This document shows, piece after piece, positions 12,223 through 23,562 of a stretch of 64,000 bases of DNA. The stretch is from Cannabis sativa (taxonomy: Eukaryota; Streptophyta; Magnoliopsida; Rosales; Cannabaceae): NCBI RefSeq assembly GCF_029168945.1, contig NC_083606.1, positions 14,162,041 to 14,226,040 of the forward strand, read 5' to 3'. Position 1 is the stretch's first letter; each line of letters opens with the position of its first letter. Below the pieces are notes generated by a model that had not been told where the DNA came from, made no database searches, and worked only from the letters and a program-made list of their open reading frames with translations. The translations under genes were made by a program, and so were the position numbers.

Positions 12223-12750
12223 AGTGGATATAGGCAACTAACTCTTTGCAGAGAATGATCTTGTCAAAACCACTATGAACAAGATACAAATGCCATAGAT
12301 TTATAAAATATGTGGTTGTGGTCTTTTGATGACTTAGGTCTAGTTACAATAAAGAGTTCTTAGAATAGTCCAAGTGGATCCTGGTCACAGAATACTAAAC
12401 TCATATTCCATACTTTAACATATAGTTAGAATCCATTGATAGAAAATGGTTATTAAACACTTGTGAAAGTGTAACTGTATTGTATTTAGGAAATAGAAAT
12501 ATAAAATCTCTATTTGGAATCTAAAACTCAAAGTCAAAGACTTAAATTTATATCAAATATACATGAGTATTTCTTCTTTCTTGGACCACCACTAATAATC
12601 TAACTCTAAGTCTAATTTGCCTAAAGTAAGCATAAGTAGGAGATTTCTAAGATCGAGGATTTTTATCATTTCGGGACAGAATGTCGGGAATATAATCATG
12701 TGTGTTATTCAATTTCTTAAGAGAAAATAGAATGACATTATATGATTTAT
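12223..12750 (-). pseudogene. copia-2 pol: pre-integrase region, decayed
   Basis: The minus-strand frame contains NLWHLYLVHSGFDKIIL (about 12245-12300), a clear relic of the copia pre-integrase motif usually written LWHxRLGH with the zinc-binding His residues. The histidine of the second half (LGH changed to LVH) is still there, but the frame is interrupted by several stops. It joins the integrase part at 8378 once the two solo LTRs are removed. No protease or gag reading was recognised further upstream. Confidence 0.65.
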
Positions 12751-12850
12751 AAACTATTTATCCAATGATATATTATTGAACTAATTCGAAATGAATATGC
12801 TAAGAGGAATAATAAAGGATAATTTTGAATTTAAAATAAGAATCCAACGA

Positions 12851-13374
12851 TGTCCCGATTAGCGAGAGTCAAAGTTATTCTTACTTTTATAAACTTCTTG
12901 TTTCATATTGTAAATACTTGTCTAAGGTGTCATCTATTGATGAACAGCTAGATGTTGCATTTACAATATTTATCTATCGAGATCTAACATTATTATGTTT
13001 GCCTAATGGATGACAATCCATTAGGGATTTGTCCCATTAAAACAACAAGCCAAGTTAGACCAACAATGAAGATTCGAAGTTTAAACTACAATTAATAACA
13101 GAAAATAACATGGTTCAATATAAATTCATACACAATTCAGAAATTATTAAACATATAGCAAATAGGAATGACAAGCGAAAATACTAAAACATACAATCTT
13201 AAATAATTTCCAAGGTCTTCAACAAACTGATATCAGTGTCCCGTTTAGGCGAGAGTCAAAGATACCATCCATTGAATAGAGTTGTCAGCTCATCTAAAAT
13301 GAAAAACATTCTAGCAACCATTTATTCGATCAAGATCAGAATCCAGCGTTGTCCCGTTTAGGCGAGAGTCAAGG
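12851..13374 (-). repeat. Three copies of a 24-bp leader motif
   Basis: TGTCCCGTTTAGGCGAGAGT followed by CAA occurs at 13237-13261 and 13350-13374, and in a degraded form (CCCGATTAGCGAGAGTCAAAG) at 12851-12874. Each copy is set in otherwise unrelated AT-rich DNA. A CATTAGGG motif also recurs nearby (about 13019, 13440, 13530). The function is unknown. Confidence 0.8.
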
Positions 13375-16264
13375 CCATTCTATCTTATGAGCTTCCACCA
13401 TTGTTTCATACTTTTGTAAGCCTTATTAAAAGTCGACACCATTAGGGTGATCCATACTAAAATAAACACTTACAAATAGTACTTATCTTTCGAAATTCTA
13501 CGGCGTTAAATTGCTAATGAACGTTCCTCCATTAGGGAGGATTACTCACTAAATAAATAACTATGTTGAGCAAACAATGGAGATCGAATGTCCTAATAAT
13601 AATAAAGCTCATTATTTAAAATGTATTTTCTTCTAATATTTATTTTAAATATATATTTATATAATTAAAATTTCAAATTTAGAATTAAATTCTAAATATA
13701 AATTTTAATTTAATATTTATAAAATTATACTTAGATGGATATGAAAATAATATGAATTATTTCCATATTAGTAATAATTTTTTCAATAAATATTTAGAAA
13801 ATTATTCAATTTAAGTTGTATCAAAATTAATTTAAGTTAATTTACAACTCAAATTTAATTTTCTATAAATATATATTGCATTTCAAAAAATTATAGTATA
13901 TAAGAGTACAATTTTCGAATATGCTCTAAAATAAAATAAAAATAAATCCTGAAAAATTATTCTAATTTTATGTAGATCAAAAATTAATTAAAAAAAATTA
14001 ATTTTCAACACAAATATAATTTTCCTATTTAATTAAATATTAAGAAAAATTTCAAATATTTAAGTATCATGATGAAAGTCAACTTAAATATTAATTTTCT
14101 ATTTAATTAAATATCACTAGAAAAAAAAATTCAAGCAAAACAGATAATATCTATCTAGACTTTCATTGACTAATTAATTCATTTTCTAATTATAATATAT
14201 TTTAATTCATTTATTTTAATTAATCATTAAATGAAAAAATCGTTGATTTAAGTTGGTCCAAAATTAAAATAAATCATTTTTAACTTTAATCTATTTTTCA
14301 GTTCAAAATTTTCTACATTTAAATAAAAAAATGTAATTTCGAAAATAATAAAAAAATGATTAACAAAATAAAATAAAATATATTTTGAAAATTATTCAAA
14401 TTTAAGTTGTTCTGAAATAAAATTTCCAACTTAAAATAATTTTCTATTTAATTAAATGTCATGAAAATAATAATATTTAAGTATCATGATGAAAATCAAC
14501 TTAAATTTTAATCTTCAATTTAATTAAATGTATTAAATATAAGAATTTAATAATTAAGTATAGAAGAAACTTAATCATTAATTCTATTTTAATATTAGGG
14601 AAAATATTCTTAATTTAAGTTGGTCCAAAATTAATTAAAATAAATAATTAATTTTCAACTTAAAATATTTTTCTAATTAAATATTAGAAAATATAACTAG
14701 TACTATAAATAACTATCTAGAATATATTTCAATTAACTAAGTGTTTTTCTAAAATTAACTTTAAAATATTAAATGAAAAATAAATTTCATATATTTTAAA
14801 AATTAATTATGTTGCTAATTCAATTTTAATTAGGTTAGACTAATATAATTAACCTAATACAAATATTTAAATAAGTCAAATGGGCCTTCACAATTGGGGT
14901 GGTTCATGTGAGGGAGGGTTGGGTTCAGTATGTCGTACCCACTGCTATTGGCAACCTAACTCTCACACAAGGTCCAAAGGAGAGAAATTTAACCATTAAA
15001 TAAATAATTGTTATTCATTGAATAAGCCCGATTCTAATTGGGCCTAAATAAAATTACTTATGTGAAATTTTATTTTAGCAACCTAGTCCATTTACTTAGT
15101 AAAACTTAAATGGGCTTTCTATAGGCATCTAAGTCCAATAGCAACCATATAGGCTCACACAGGTCAAATGATTTGGATGGGCCCTATCATGTTACTAGGT
15201 TTACACAGATGAAAGAAGTACAAAATTTACCTGTTACAAATTATTTATAGGATCAATTGACAATTGGACTATGATTAAAATCAGATCATTGGATCTGTGA
15301 ACAAGTTAATCATAACAATTTAGATCAAATAAATAATAGGTTTGTTAAAAAAAAAGTTTTGAATAAACAATAAAATTAAACAAACAATGTCCATGTAACA
15401 GATGTGAAATAAGATATTAATATAATTAAATTATTATTTTAAACTAACCAATTAAAATTTTGAAAATTTAGGGTTGTTAAAACCAACCTTAAAAATCTCA
15501 AAATTTAAAATTCAAAAAAAAAATGAAACTAATTTAAAATATCAAGGTTTATTTAAATTATTTTAATTTAATAAAATTAAAATAATAAAATAAACCAATT
15601 TTAAAATAGATGCGGTTAGACAATTATAATTTTAAGAATAAAATAATAATTATCCTAATTATATGTCAAAATATCTTAAATTAAGCATTATTCAAATTTC
15701 TACAAAATATATCTAAGTTATTTAAATATTTAAAATATAATTTATAAATTTCTAATAAGTAAAATGATATAAAATAGTAAAATATCATTTTTAAACTTAT
15801 AATTTATAAATAATTAAATATTTAACAAAATAACAAATTTTTGAATTTAAAAATATTATGGTTAGAATATCTATAAAAATAACTAGGTTAATTTCAAATT
15901 TATTAATTATTTAATTTATCATATAAGATAATTTTAGTATAATATTTCAAATAAAAAAGATAAAGTTATCTTTTAATTTAAAATATGTTAAATATCAAAA
16001 TATCTGATCTTATAATTAAATAATATATACATATTAAAGAAATTAACAAATTTTTAAATCTGACCATAATTTAAAAAATAAAATATTCAATTTTTAAATT
16101 TAAATCTCAAAATATCAAAATTAATAATAATCTATTAAAAAATAAATATTATTAATTTAAAAAATGATATTTAAGTTCAAATATATTTAAAAATAATATT
16201 TTATTTTAATTTTGGGGTTTAAAAATTGGAAAAATCCGGAATTGGAAAAAAATCCCACAAAATT

Positions 16265-16540
16265 TGGAAATTGGGTGCGGCTGGCAGCTAGGCTGCAAGT
16301 GCAGCCCCAGGAAGTTGCAAATGCCCTATTACGCGCGCGGACAGAGTGACATGGACGAGAATCCTCGGCACTTGCAGGGTCTTCGTGGGCGAGGTGCAGC
16401 GTCTGGGCGGGCGAGTCGTGTCTTAAGCAGGAAACTGTGTCTGAAGACACGGGTTTGTCTGAGCATCTCGTGCGCGTGTGTCGTGTTGTCCGAGTGCCTG
16501 GTGCACTCGATGCACCCACTCGACAGCCATGGCACCTAAT
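16265..16540 (-). other. GC-rich, hairpin-forming island in copia-2 leader
   Basis: About 275 bases with roughly 60 percent GC inside DNA that is otherwise near 80 percent AT, starting some 240 bases downstream of the primer site in element orientation. It contains short perfect stems: GTGTCTGAAGACAC (16437-16450) and GTGCA-CTCGA-TGCAC (16501-16515), plus a CGCGCG run near 16335. Open frames on both strands here are a by-product of high GC, and none resembles a known protein. Confidence 0.6.
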
Positions 16541-16779
16541 TTTCAAAAATTCATAACTCTTTCAATGTTTATCGGAATCGAGTTCCGTAAAAAAACAAAA
16601 TTGCTTAATTTTTCACAAGGAATCCAAATAAAATATTTTTCGATAGACAAAAATATTTTTCATGAAAAAAAATACAACACATACATTCATCAAGTAACAC
16701 ATAAACCAACATGAAACCATCCAAATCAACACACATCATCATTTTAATTCATATTTCATGAAAGTAAATCATTACCATG

Positions 16780-16791
16780 GCTCTGAGGCCA
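16780..16791 (-). promoter_or_regulatory. Primer binding site of copia-2
   Basis: On the minus strand, two bases after the 5' LTR ends (CCAACA), the sequence reads TGGCCTCAGAGC. This matches the usual copia primer site for initiator tRNA-Met (TGGTATCAGAGC) at 10 of 12 positions. It fixes element orientation and identifies 16794-18675 as the 5' LTR. Confidence 0.8.
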
Positions 16792-16793
16792 GT

Positions 16794-18675
16794 TGTTGGA
16801 AATATTTTACCAGGATCTAGATTTACTAACAAGTATGTTTCATTAACATCCTAATATGAATTTCTAAAACAATGAAATAAACACATATAAAGTTTAGGAA
16901 ACCTTACATTGGGTGCAGCGGAATATGATGACTCCTTCCGTTCAGATCTCTAGCCCTTGATTCCTTTCTGTAGCAGAGCATTATCAAGATCTGAACCTGG
17001 ATCTCTTTCTCTCCTTCTTGAGCCCGATTCTCCGTCTTGTTGATTGGATTCTTCACAATCTTCCACAGTATGATTGAGATACCACTTGATGTGTGTGGGC
17101 ACTCACTCTATCACTCAAGGTATGAAGAAATTGAAGAAGAAAAGAGAGGGTGTGGTTTCGGCTATGGTTAGAATAGGAGGCTTAACTTTTTCCTGAAGGC
17201 AAGAAATTCCATCTATCATCAATCTTTAAGTGTGAGCCATCACTATCTATTTATAGGTAACCACCTAGGTTTAGGTTAAAATTAATTAGCATTAAAATAA
17301 TAGAAAAATAAATGGTAAATTACACATAGTGGCCGACCCTAGGAATTGGATTGAGCCCCACTTTGCAATTTTGCCATTTTGTCATTTTCACATCTCATTT
17401 TCTCAAAAACACCAATTTTCTAATTTAGCCACTTAAATGTTAATTCCAATTATTTAATAACTAAAAATTAATTATTAAATAATATTGTCATTTAATATAT
17501 TTATTAATTATACTTAATAAAGTCTTTCAATTAATAAATAAGACCTAGAATCTCTTTTCTTACAATTTTGCCCTGGCTTAGTGAAAATTCATAAACTAGA
17601 CATAATCTAATTTTAGAATTATAATTGATTAATTAAAATCAATTAACTGAGTCTTACAAGCAGTATGGTCTCAATTAGTATGGGGACCATGGGCCTATAT
17701 AACCGAGCTTCAAATAAGCAGACCCAGAACTTACCAAGTAAATTCACTAACTTATTAATTCCTTGTCGCATCCACGCATAGAACTTGGAATTGCATTCTC
17801 AGTCATATAGAATGCTCTATATGTTCCACGATATAGATACGCTATTAATTATCCATTGTTATAATCCCAATAATCAATGATCTACATTGCATAGGGATAA
17901 AATTACCGTTGCACCCTTTCAATGTATTTTATCCTTAAAACACTTGCCACCTATAAATGATATTATAGTGACTTAATATAGTCACTAAAATGAAAGTTCT
18001 ATCATTTAAATCTATTTAGCAAGCTCGAAGGAAATCATCGTTTCGCTTCTAAATACCTATAGAAGCTATAGATTCCATATCTATGATTAGTGCTCCCACT
18101 CAATTGCACAATCATGTTCCCAAAATGTACGTATCACCCTGACCAAAAAGTAGGCTTAACTAACAAATCAAAGAACATGTATAATAATCTTGAGATCGAA
18201 CCTAACCATATCAGGATTAAGATCATTTGATCTAGGATCAACTAGGTGATATTAAATTGAATAGATATTACGCCAACTTTAACATATCTAATCAAAGTTC
18301 AATATCGGTTCCTTCCAATGTATACTCCATACATCCGATACTGGTAAATTTTGCCAATGCCCTGGAAAGTACATAACACTTATCCCAGGTGTAAGCATAC
18401 CTATCGCTGATTATCATGCCAGTCTAAATCCAGTGAACTGACAAATCAGGGAATTAAACTTTCGAACATATAAACATGATTATATTCCACTATGGTGACA
18501 ACACTATAATCATTAACAAATACATATTTTCTGGACTTAATAGAATTTACACATTAAATATAATCATGAAATAAATCATGTGAACCATGCAACATAAAAT
18601 GTTATTTCTGATCTTTATTAATCAGTAAATCTGATTATATTTAAATGGGTTTTATGTAGGGCACAAAACCCAACA
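16794..18675 (-). mobile_element. copia-2 5' LTR
   Basis: A complete 1882-bp family-A LTR in minus orientation, followed (in element sense) by the primer site. Its last 267 plus-strand bases (18409-18675) match the corresponding part of tandem units 1-3 with about one difference, whereas the rest is clearly more diverged from them. That makes it a donor in the unequal exchange that built the array at 18676-29584. Confidence 0.92.
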
Positions 18676-19885
18676 AACCTAACATTGATTGCAGCAGAAT
18701 ATAATGACTTCTTTCGTTCAAGATCTCTAGCCCTTGATTCCTATCTGTAGCAGAGCATTATCAAGGTCTGAACCTGGATCTCTTTATCTCCTTCGGGTTT
18801 TGTTACCACCGTCTTACTCACTATAATTGAGTTCTTGACTTGCTATGTGTGGGCATATGGCACTCATTCACTCAAGGTTCGAATGTGAAGAACAATGAAG
18901 GAGGCTAAAATCACTAAGGAAGAAACTCTCTCATCTAGGTTGGTTGAATAGTCAAGATGAAATTAGTTGGATGAGTGAGAGTATCATGTTCCTTTTATAG
19001 TGTTTCAACTAGGGCTTAGGGTTAAACTATATGAATTAAAAAAGAATAAAATATTGGACAAAATTCAACTATGACCTTACACTTAAAGTGAACCAGTCTC
19101 TAGTTACAATTTTGCCACTTTATTTCAACCACTTATTCTTCTTTTCAATAATATTATATTTTCCAATTCAATCCTATAAATGCCAAAACTATTTATTTAA
19201 TAATTATAATTAATTACTAAATAAAATTTTCATTTATATAATTTATTAATTAGACCATACAAAGTCTCTTAATTAACAAATTAACCCCAAAATCTCTTTT
19301 CTTCTCAATTAAGCCCTTGCTTAGTGAAAATTCTTAAATAAGAAGACATAGTCTAATTTTAGAATTATAATTGATTCATTAAAATAAATTAACTGAGTCT
19401 GCAAGCAGTATTATTTCAACTAGTGAGGGGACCATGGGCCTATATAATCGAGCTTTCAATAAGTAGATCTAGAATTCACCAAGTAAATTCTCTAACTTAT
19501 TAATTCCACCTTGTGCCACTATAGATTTGGAATTGAATAGCACTCTCAGTTATATAGAACGATCTATATGTACCACAATATGGATAGGTTATGATTATCC
19601 ATTGTCACAAACCTAATAGTCAAGGATCCTCTATAGATGATCTACACTGAATAGGGACAAATTTACTGTTCTACCCTTCAATGTATCTTATCCTTAAAAT
19701 ACTTAGCAACCTATAAATGATATTTCAGTAAACTAATATAAGTACTGAAATGAGATCTCAATCATTTATCTCTATTCAGCCAAGCTCGAAGGACATCATC
19801 GTTTCACTTACTATCGAAGCTATAGATTCCATATCTATGATCAACGCTCCCATTCAATTGAACTACCATGTTCCCAAGACGTAAG

Positions 19886-20839
19886 TGTTAACGCAGATTT
19901 TTGTTAACTAAATTTAAGCCTCACAATATTGATTTCACACTAAAAAAATAAAAAGCTATAAAAATGAAAATATGAACACATGGTTATTTTACGTGGTTTT
20001 GCAGTTAAAATTCTACATAGTCCACGAGTCAATCTTATTCAGATTTCTGCTTATTTTTTTAGGAACTCTCTTGTATGAGTTTTTTCGTACCTTTTTGATC
20101 TTGATTGTCACTATTTATAATTACATAGTGGACAATTAATTACAAAGTTGACCGGAATATGTTTACAATAATCATCCCTAAAATTGTGGGATTTAATTAC
20201 ATATCACCTAATGTAAATACAGTTTATGATTTGAAAATCATATTGCTGTGATTTTCTCGCTTTTACTGGATCAAAAAAATCGTGTATTAAACACGTCTTT
20301 AACTGTTGTATCTAGAGACGTCTTGACAGAAACTTGGTTCCAGTGATCTCAATAGCGAGTTGGGACCGTTCTTCCTTCCGAGTTCGACGATGTATGTCTG
20401 GCTTCGATCGCGGTTCTTATTTTGAAAGAATTCTTCGAGGCTCACTTGAATGCTATCTTCTGGCTCGCCAGGATTGTAAGCCTCGTTGACGCTAACGGGA
20501 TGAAGTTGTATGAAGTCTTCCCATAACGAGACGGTCACCTCGCTTACTTGTTCTTGAGCCGATTCGACTTTTACACTTAGTTTGTTCATTGTACGCTAAG
20601 GACTTTAACGACTGATATGTGTCGCTTTCTTTGGTGATTCGCTATTCGCATATGGTTTGTCGTTAATATACTAAGTGTTAGTTTGTACATTGATTCCTCG
20701 CCTAAGACCTTACAGTCAGCGGATTACCAATATACTCTGATACTTACAAAATTAGTGAGTTATTCATAAAAAGCAATTACATCGATTCACATTCCCTTTA
20801 TCTTGACACGTGTCCTCCAGCTGAATTTCGGGTATAACA
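19886..20839 (-). mobile_element. Family-B solo LTR, copy 1
   Basis: A 954-bp LTR, TGTTAACGCAG...GGGTATAACA, with GTAAG on both sides (19881-19885 and 20840-20844). The layout of conserved blocks (ACGTGGTTTTGCAG, TAGTCCACGAG) parallels the Tat-like gypsy LTRs at 49530 and 60067, so it probably belongs to a related gypsy lineage in minus orientation. A TATA box lies on the minus strand at 20113-20120. Confidence 0.93.
20299..20589 (-). CDS. 96-aa ORF in U3 of family-B LTR, copy 1
   Basis: An uncharacterised acidic 96-residue reading frame starting MNKLSVKVESAQEQ, without a recognisable domain, signal peptide or membrane segment. It is GC- and CpG-richer than its AT-rich surroundings. In element orientation it lies upstream of the LTR TATA box, that is in U3, so it would sit at the 3' end of a full-length transcript. 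All four array copies carry it, but they are recent duplicates and so not independent evidence. It could be chance or a relic of an element gene. Confidence 0.35.
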   Translation of the reverse strand: MNKLSVKVESAQEQVSEVTVSLWEDFIQLHPVSVNEAYNPGEPEDSIQVSLEEFFQNKNRDRSQTYIVELGRKNGPNSLLRSLEPSFCQDVSRYNS

Positions 20840-22609
20840 GTAAGCATTCGCTAGAACTAAAAGTTAGCTTCCACGAACAGCTCTAAGAACATAAATAATA
20901 CAACTAAGTTGAACCTAAGTTGAACCTAACCATATCAGGATTAAAATCCATAGACCTGAGATCAACCATTTATATTGACTTAGAAAGATATAATGGTAAG
21001 TTTATGATATCTTATCTAAGATCAATATCGGTCCCTTCCAATGTATACTCCATACATCCGATACTGGTAAACTTTGCCAATGCCCTGAAAAGGACATAAC
21101 ACTTATCCAAGGTGTAAGTATACCTTATCGCTGATTATCATGCCAGTCTAAATCCAGTGAACTGACAAATCAGGGAATTAAACTTTCGAACATATAAACA
21201 TGATTATATTCCACTATGGTGACAACACTATAATCATTAACAAATACATATTTTCTGGACTTAATAGAATTTACACATTAAATATAATCATGAAATAAAT
21301 CATGTGAACCATGCAACATAAAATGTTATTTCTGATCTTTATTAATCAGTAAATCTGATTATATTGAAATGGGTTTTATGTAGGGCACAAAACCCAACAA
21401 ACCTAACATTGATTGCAGCAGAATATAATGACTTCTTTCGTTCAAGATCTCTAGCCCTTGATTCCTTTCTGTAGCAGAGCATTATCAAGGTCTGAACCTG
21501 GATCTCTTTCTCTCCTTCGGGTTTTGTTACCACCGTCTTACTCACTATAATTGAGTTCTTGACTTGCTATGTGTGGGCATATGGCACTCATTCACTCAAG
21601 GTTCGAATGTGAAGAACAATGAAGGAGGCTAAAATCACTAAGGAAGAAACTCTCTCATCTAGGTTGGTTGAATAGTCAAGATGAAATTAGTTGGATGAGT
21701 GAGAGTATCATGTTCCTTTTATAGTGTTTCAACTAGGGCTTAGGGTTAAACTATATGAATTAAAAAAGAATAAAATATTGGACAAAATTCAACTATGACC
21801 TTACACTTAAAGTGAACCAGTCTCTAGTTACAATTTTGCCACTTTATTTCAACCACTTATTCTTCTTTTCAATAATATTATATTTTCCAATTCAATCCTA
21901 TAAATGCCAAAACTATTTATTTAATAATTATAATTAATTACTAAATAAAATTTTCATTTATATAATTTATTAATTAGACCATACAAAGTCTCTTAATTAA
22001 CAAATTAACCCCAAAATCTCTTTTCTTCTCAATTAAGCCCTTGCTTAGTGAAAATTCTTAAATAAGAAGACATAGTCTAATTTTAGAATTATAATTGATT
22101 CATTAAAATAAATTAACTGAGTCTGCAAGCAGTATTATTTCAACTAGTGAGGGGACCATGGGCCTATATAATCGAGCTTTCAATAAGTAGATCTAGAATT
22201 CACCAAGTAAATTCTCTAACTTATTAATTCCACCTTGTGCCACTATAGATTTGGAATTGAATAGCACTCTCAGTTATATAGAACGATCTATATGTACCAC
22301 AATATGGATAGGTTATGATTATCCATTGTCACAAACCTAATAGTCAAGGATCCTCTATAGATGATCTACACTGAATAGGGACAAATTTACTGTTCTACCC
22401 TTCAATGTATCTTATCCTTAAAATACTTAGCAACCTATAAATGATATTTCAGTAAACTAATATAAGTACTGAAATGAGATCTCAATCATTTATCTCTATT
22501 CAGCCAAGCTCGAAGGACATCATCGTTTCACTTACTATCGAAGCTATAGATTCCATATCTATGATCAACGCTCCCATTCAATTGAACTACCATGTTCCCA
22601 AGACGTAAG

Positions 22610-23562
22610 TGTTAACGCAGATTTTTGTTAACTAAATTTAAGCCTCACAATATTGATTTCACACTAAAAAAATAAAAAGCTATAAAAATGAAAATATGAA
22701 CACATGGTTATTTTACGTGGTTTTGCAGTTAAAATTCTACATAGTCCACGAGTCAATCTTATTCAGATTTCTGCTTATTTTTTTAGGAACTCTCTTGTAT
22801 GAGTTTTTTCGTACCTTTTTGATCTTGATTGTCACTATTTATAATTACATAGTGGACAATTAATTACAAAGTTGACCGGAATATGTTTACAATAATCATC
22901 CCTAAAATTGTGGGATTTAATTACATATCACCTAATGTAAATACAGTTTATGATTTGAAAATCATATTGCTGTGATTTTCTCGCTTTTACTGGATCAAAA
23001 AAATCGTGTATTAAACACGTCTTTAATCGTTGTATCTAGAGACGTCTTGACGAAACTTGGTTCCGGTGATCTCAATAGCGAGTTGGGACCGTTCTTCCTT
23101 CCGAGTTCGACGATGTATGTCTGGCTTCGATCGCGGTTCTTATTTTGAAAGAATTCTTCGAGGCTCACTTGAATGCTATCTTCTGGCTCGCCAGGATTGT
23201 AAGCCTCGTTGACGCTAACGGGATGAAGTTGTATGAAGTCTTCCCATAACGAGACGGTCACCTCGCTTACTTGTTCTTGAGCCGATCCGACTTTTACACT
23301 TAGTTTGTTCATTGTACGCTAAGGACTTTAACGACTGATATGTGTCGCTTTCTTTGGTGATTCGCTATTCGCATATGGTTTGTCGTTAATATACTAAGTG
23401 TTAGTTTGTACATTGATTCCTCGCCTAAGACCTTACAGTCAGCGGATTACCAATATACTCTGATACTTACAAAATTAGTGAGTTATTCATAAAAAGCAAT
23501 TACATCGATTCACATTCCCTTTATCTTGACACGTGTCCTCCAGCTGAATTTCGGGTATAACA
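22610..23562 (-). mobile_element. Family-B solo LTR, copy 2
   Basis: 953 bp with GTAAG at 22605-22609 and 23563-23567. Same insertion site within the family-A LTR as the other copies, so it was duplicated with the unit and not inserted independently. Confidence 0.93.
22995..23312 (-). CDS. U3 ORF of family-B LTR, copy 2 (altered C-terminus)
   Basis: Same frame as copy 1 for about 85 residues. A one-base change in length near 23053 then shifts it into a different tail, giving 105 codons. A frameshift that is not selected against argues that this copy is not under constraint. Confidence 0.25.
   Translation of the reverse strand: MNKLSVKVGSAQEQVSEVTVSLWEDFIQLHPVSVNEAYNPGEPEDSIQVSLEEFFQNKNRDRSQTYIVELGRKNGPNSLLRSPEPSFVKTSLDTTIKDVFNTRFF

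Larger units (their letters stand above)
12751..16793 (-). other. copia-2 5' non-coding interior (leader)
   Basis: About 4 kb between the primer site and the first pol relic, where gag and protease would normally lie. It is mostly very AT-rich with stops in all frames, and I found no gag or protease domain. It holds a three-copy short repeat (12851-13374), a moderately GC-richer patch (about 14890-15000) and a strongly GC-rich island (16265-16540). The long non-coding interior resembles that of large non-autonomous retrotransposon derivatives. It could also include unrecognised inserted sequence. Confidence 0.6.
4269..18675 (-). mobile_element. copia-2: composite Ty1-copia element
   Basis: A minus-strand element flanked by AACCT (4264-4268 and 18676-18680). 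In element order: 5' LTR 18675-16794, primer site, a long leader, decayed pol fragments, then a break, and the surviving 126 bases of the 3' LTR (4394-4269). Those 126 bases are identical to the corresponding end of the 5' LTR, which confirms that they are a pair. Later events: a hAT element at 4395, two solo LTRs in the interior, and loss of the RT/RNase H region with the rest of the 3' LTR. I saw no gag. The pol frames are full of stops, so it could have moved only with help. Confidence 0.85.

Noticed and set aside
16187..16546. Overlapping open frames of 68-119 codons on both strands
   Set aside because: They coincide with a GC-rich island, where stops are rare by composition. They lie in a retrotransposon leader and contain no recognisable motif.
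18655..18700. LTR-LTR head-to-tail junction as an integrated two-LTR circle
   Set aside because: At first the order polypurine tract - LTR - LTR - primer site looked like a circle junction. The AACCT duplication shared by 4264-4268 and 18676-18680, and the continuity of the split target LTR (4156-4268 with 18676 onward), explain it better as one element inside another's LTR.
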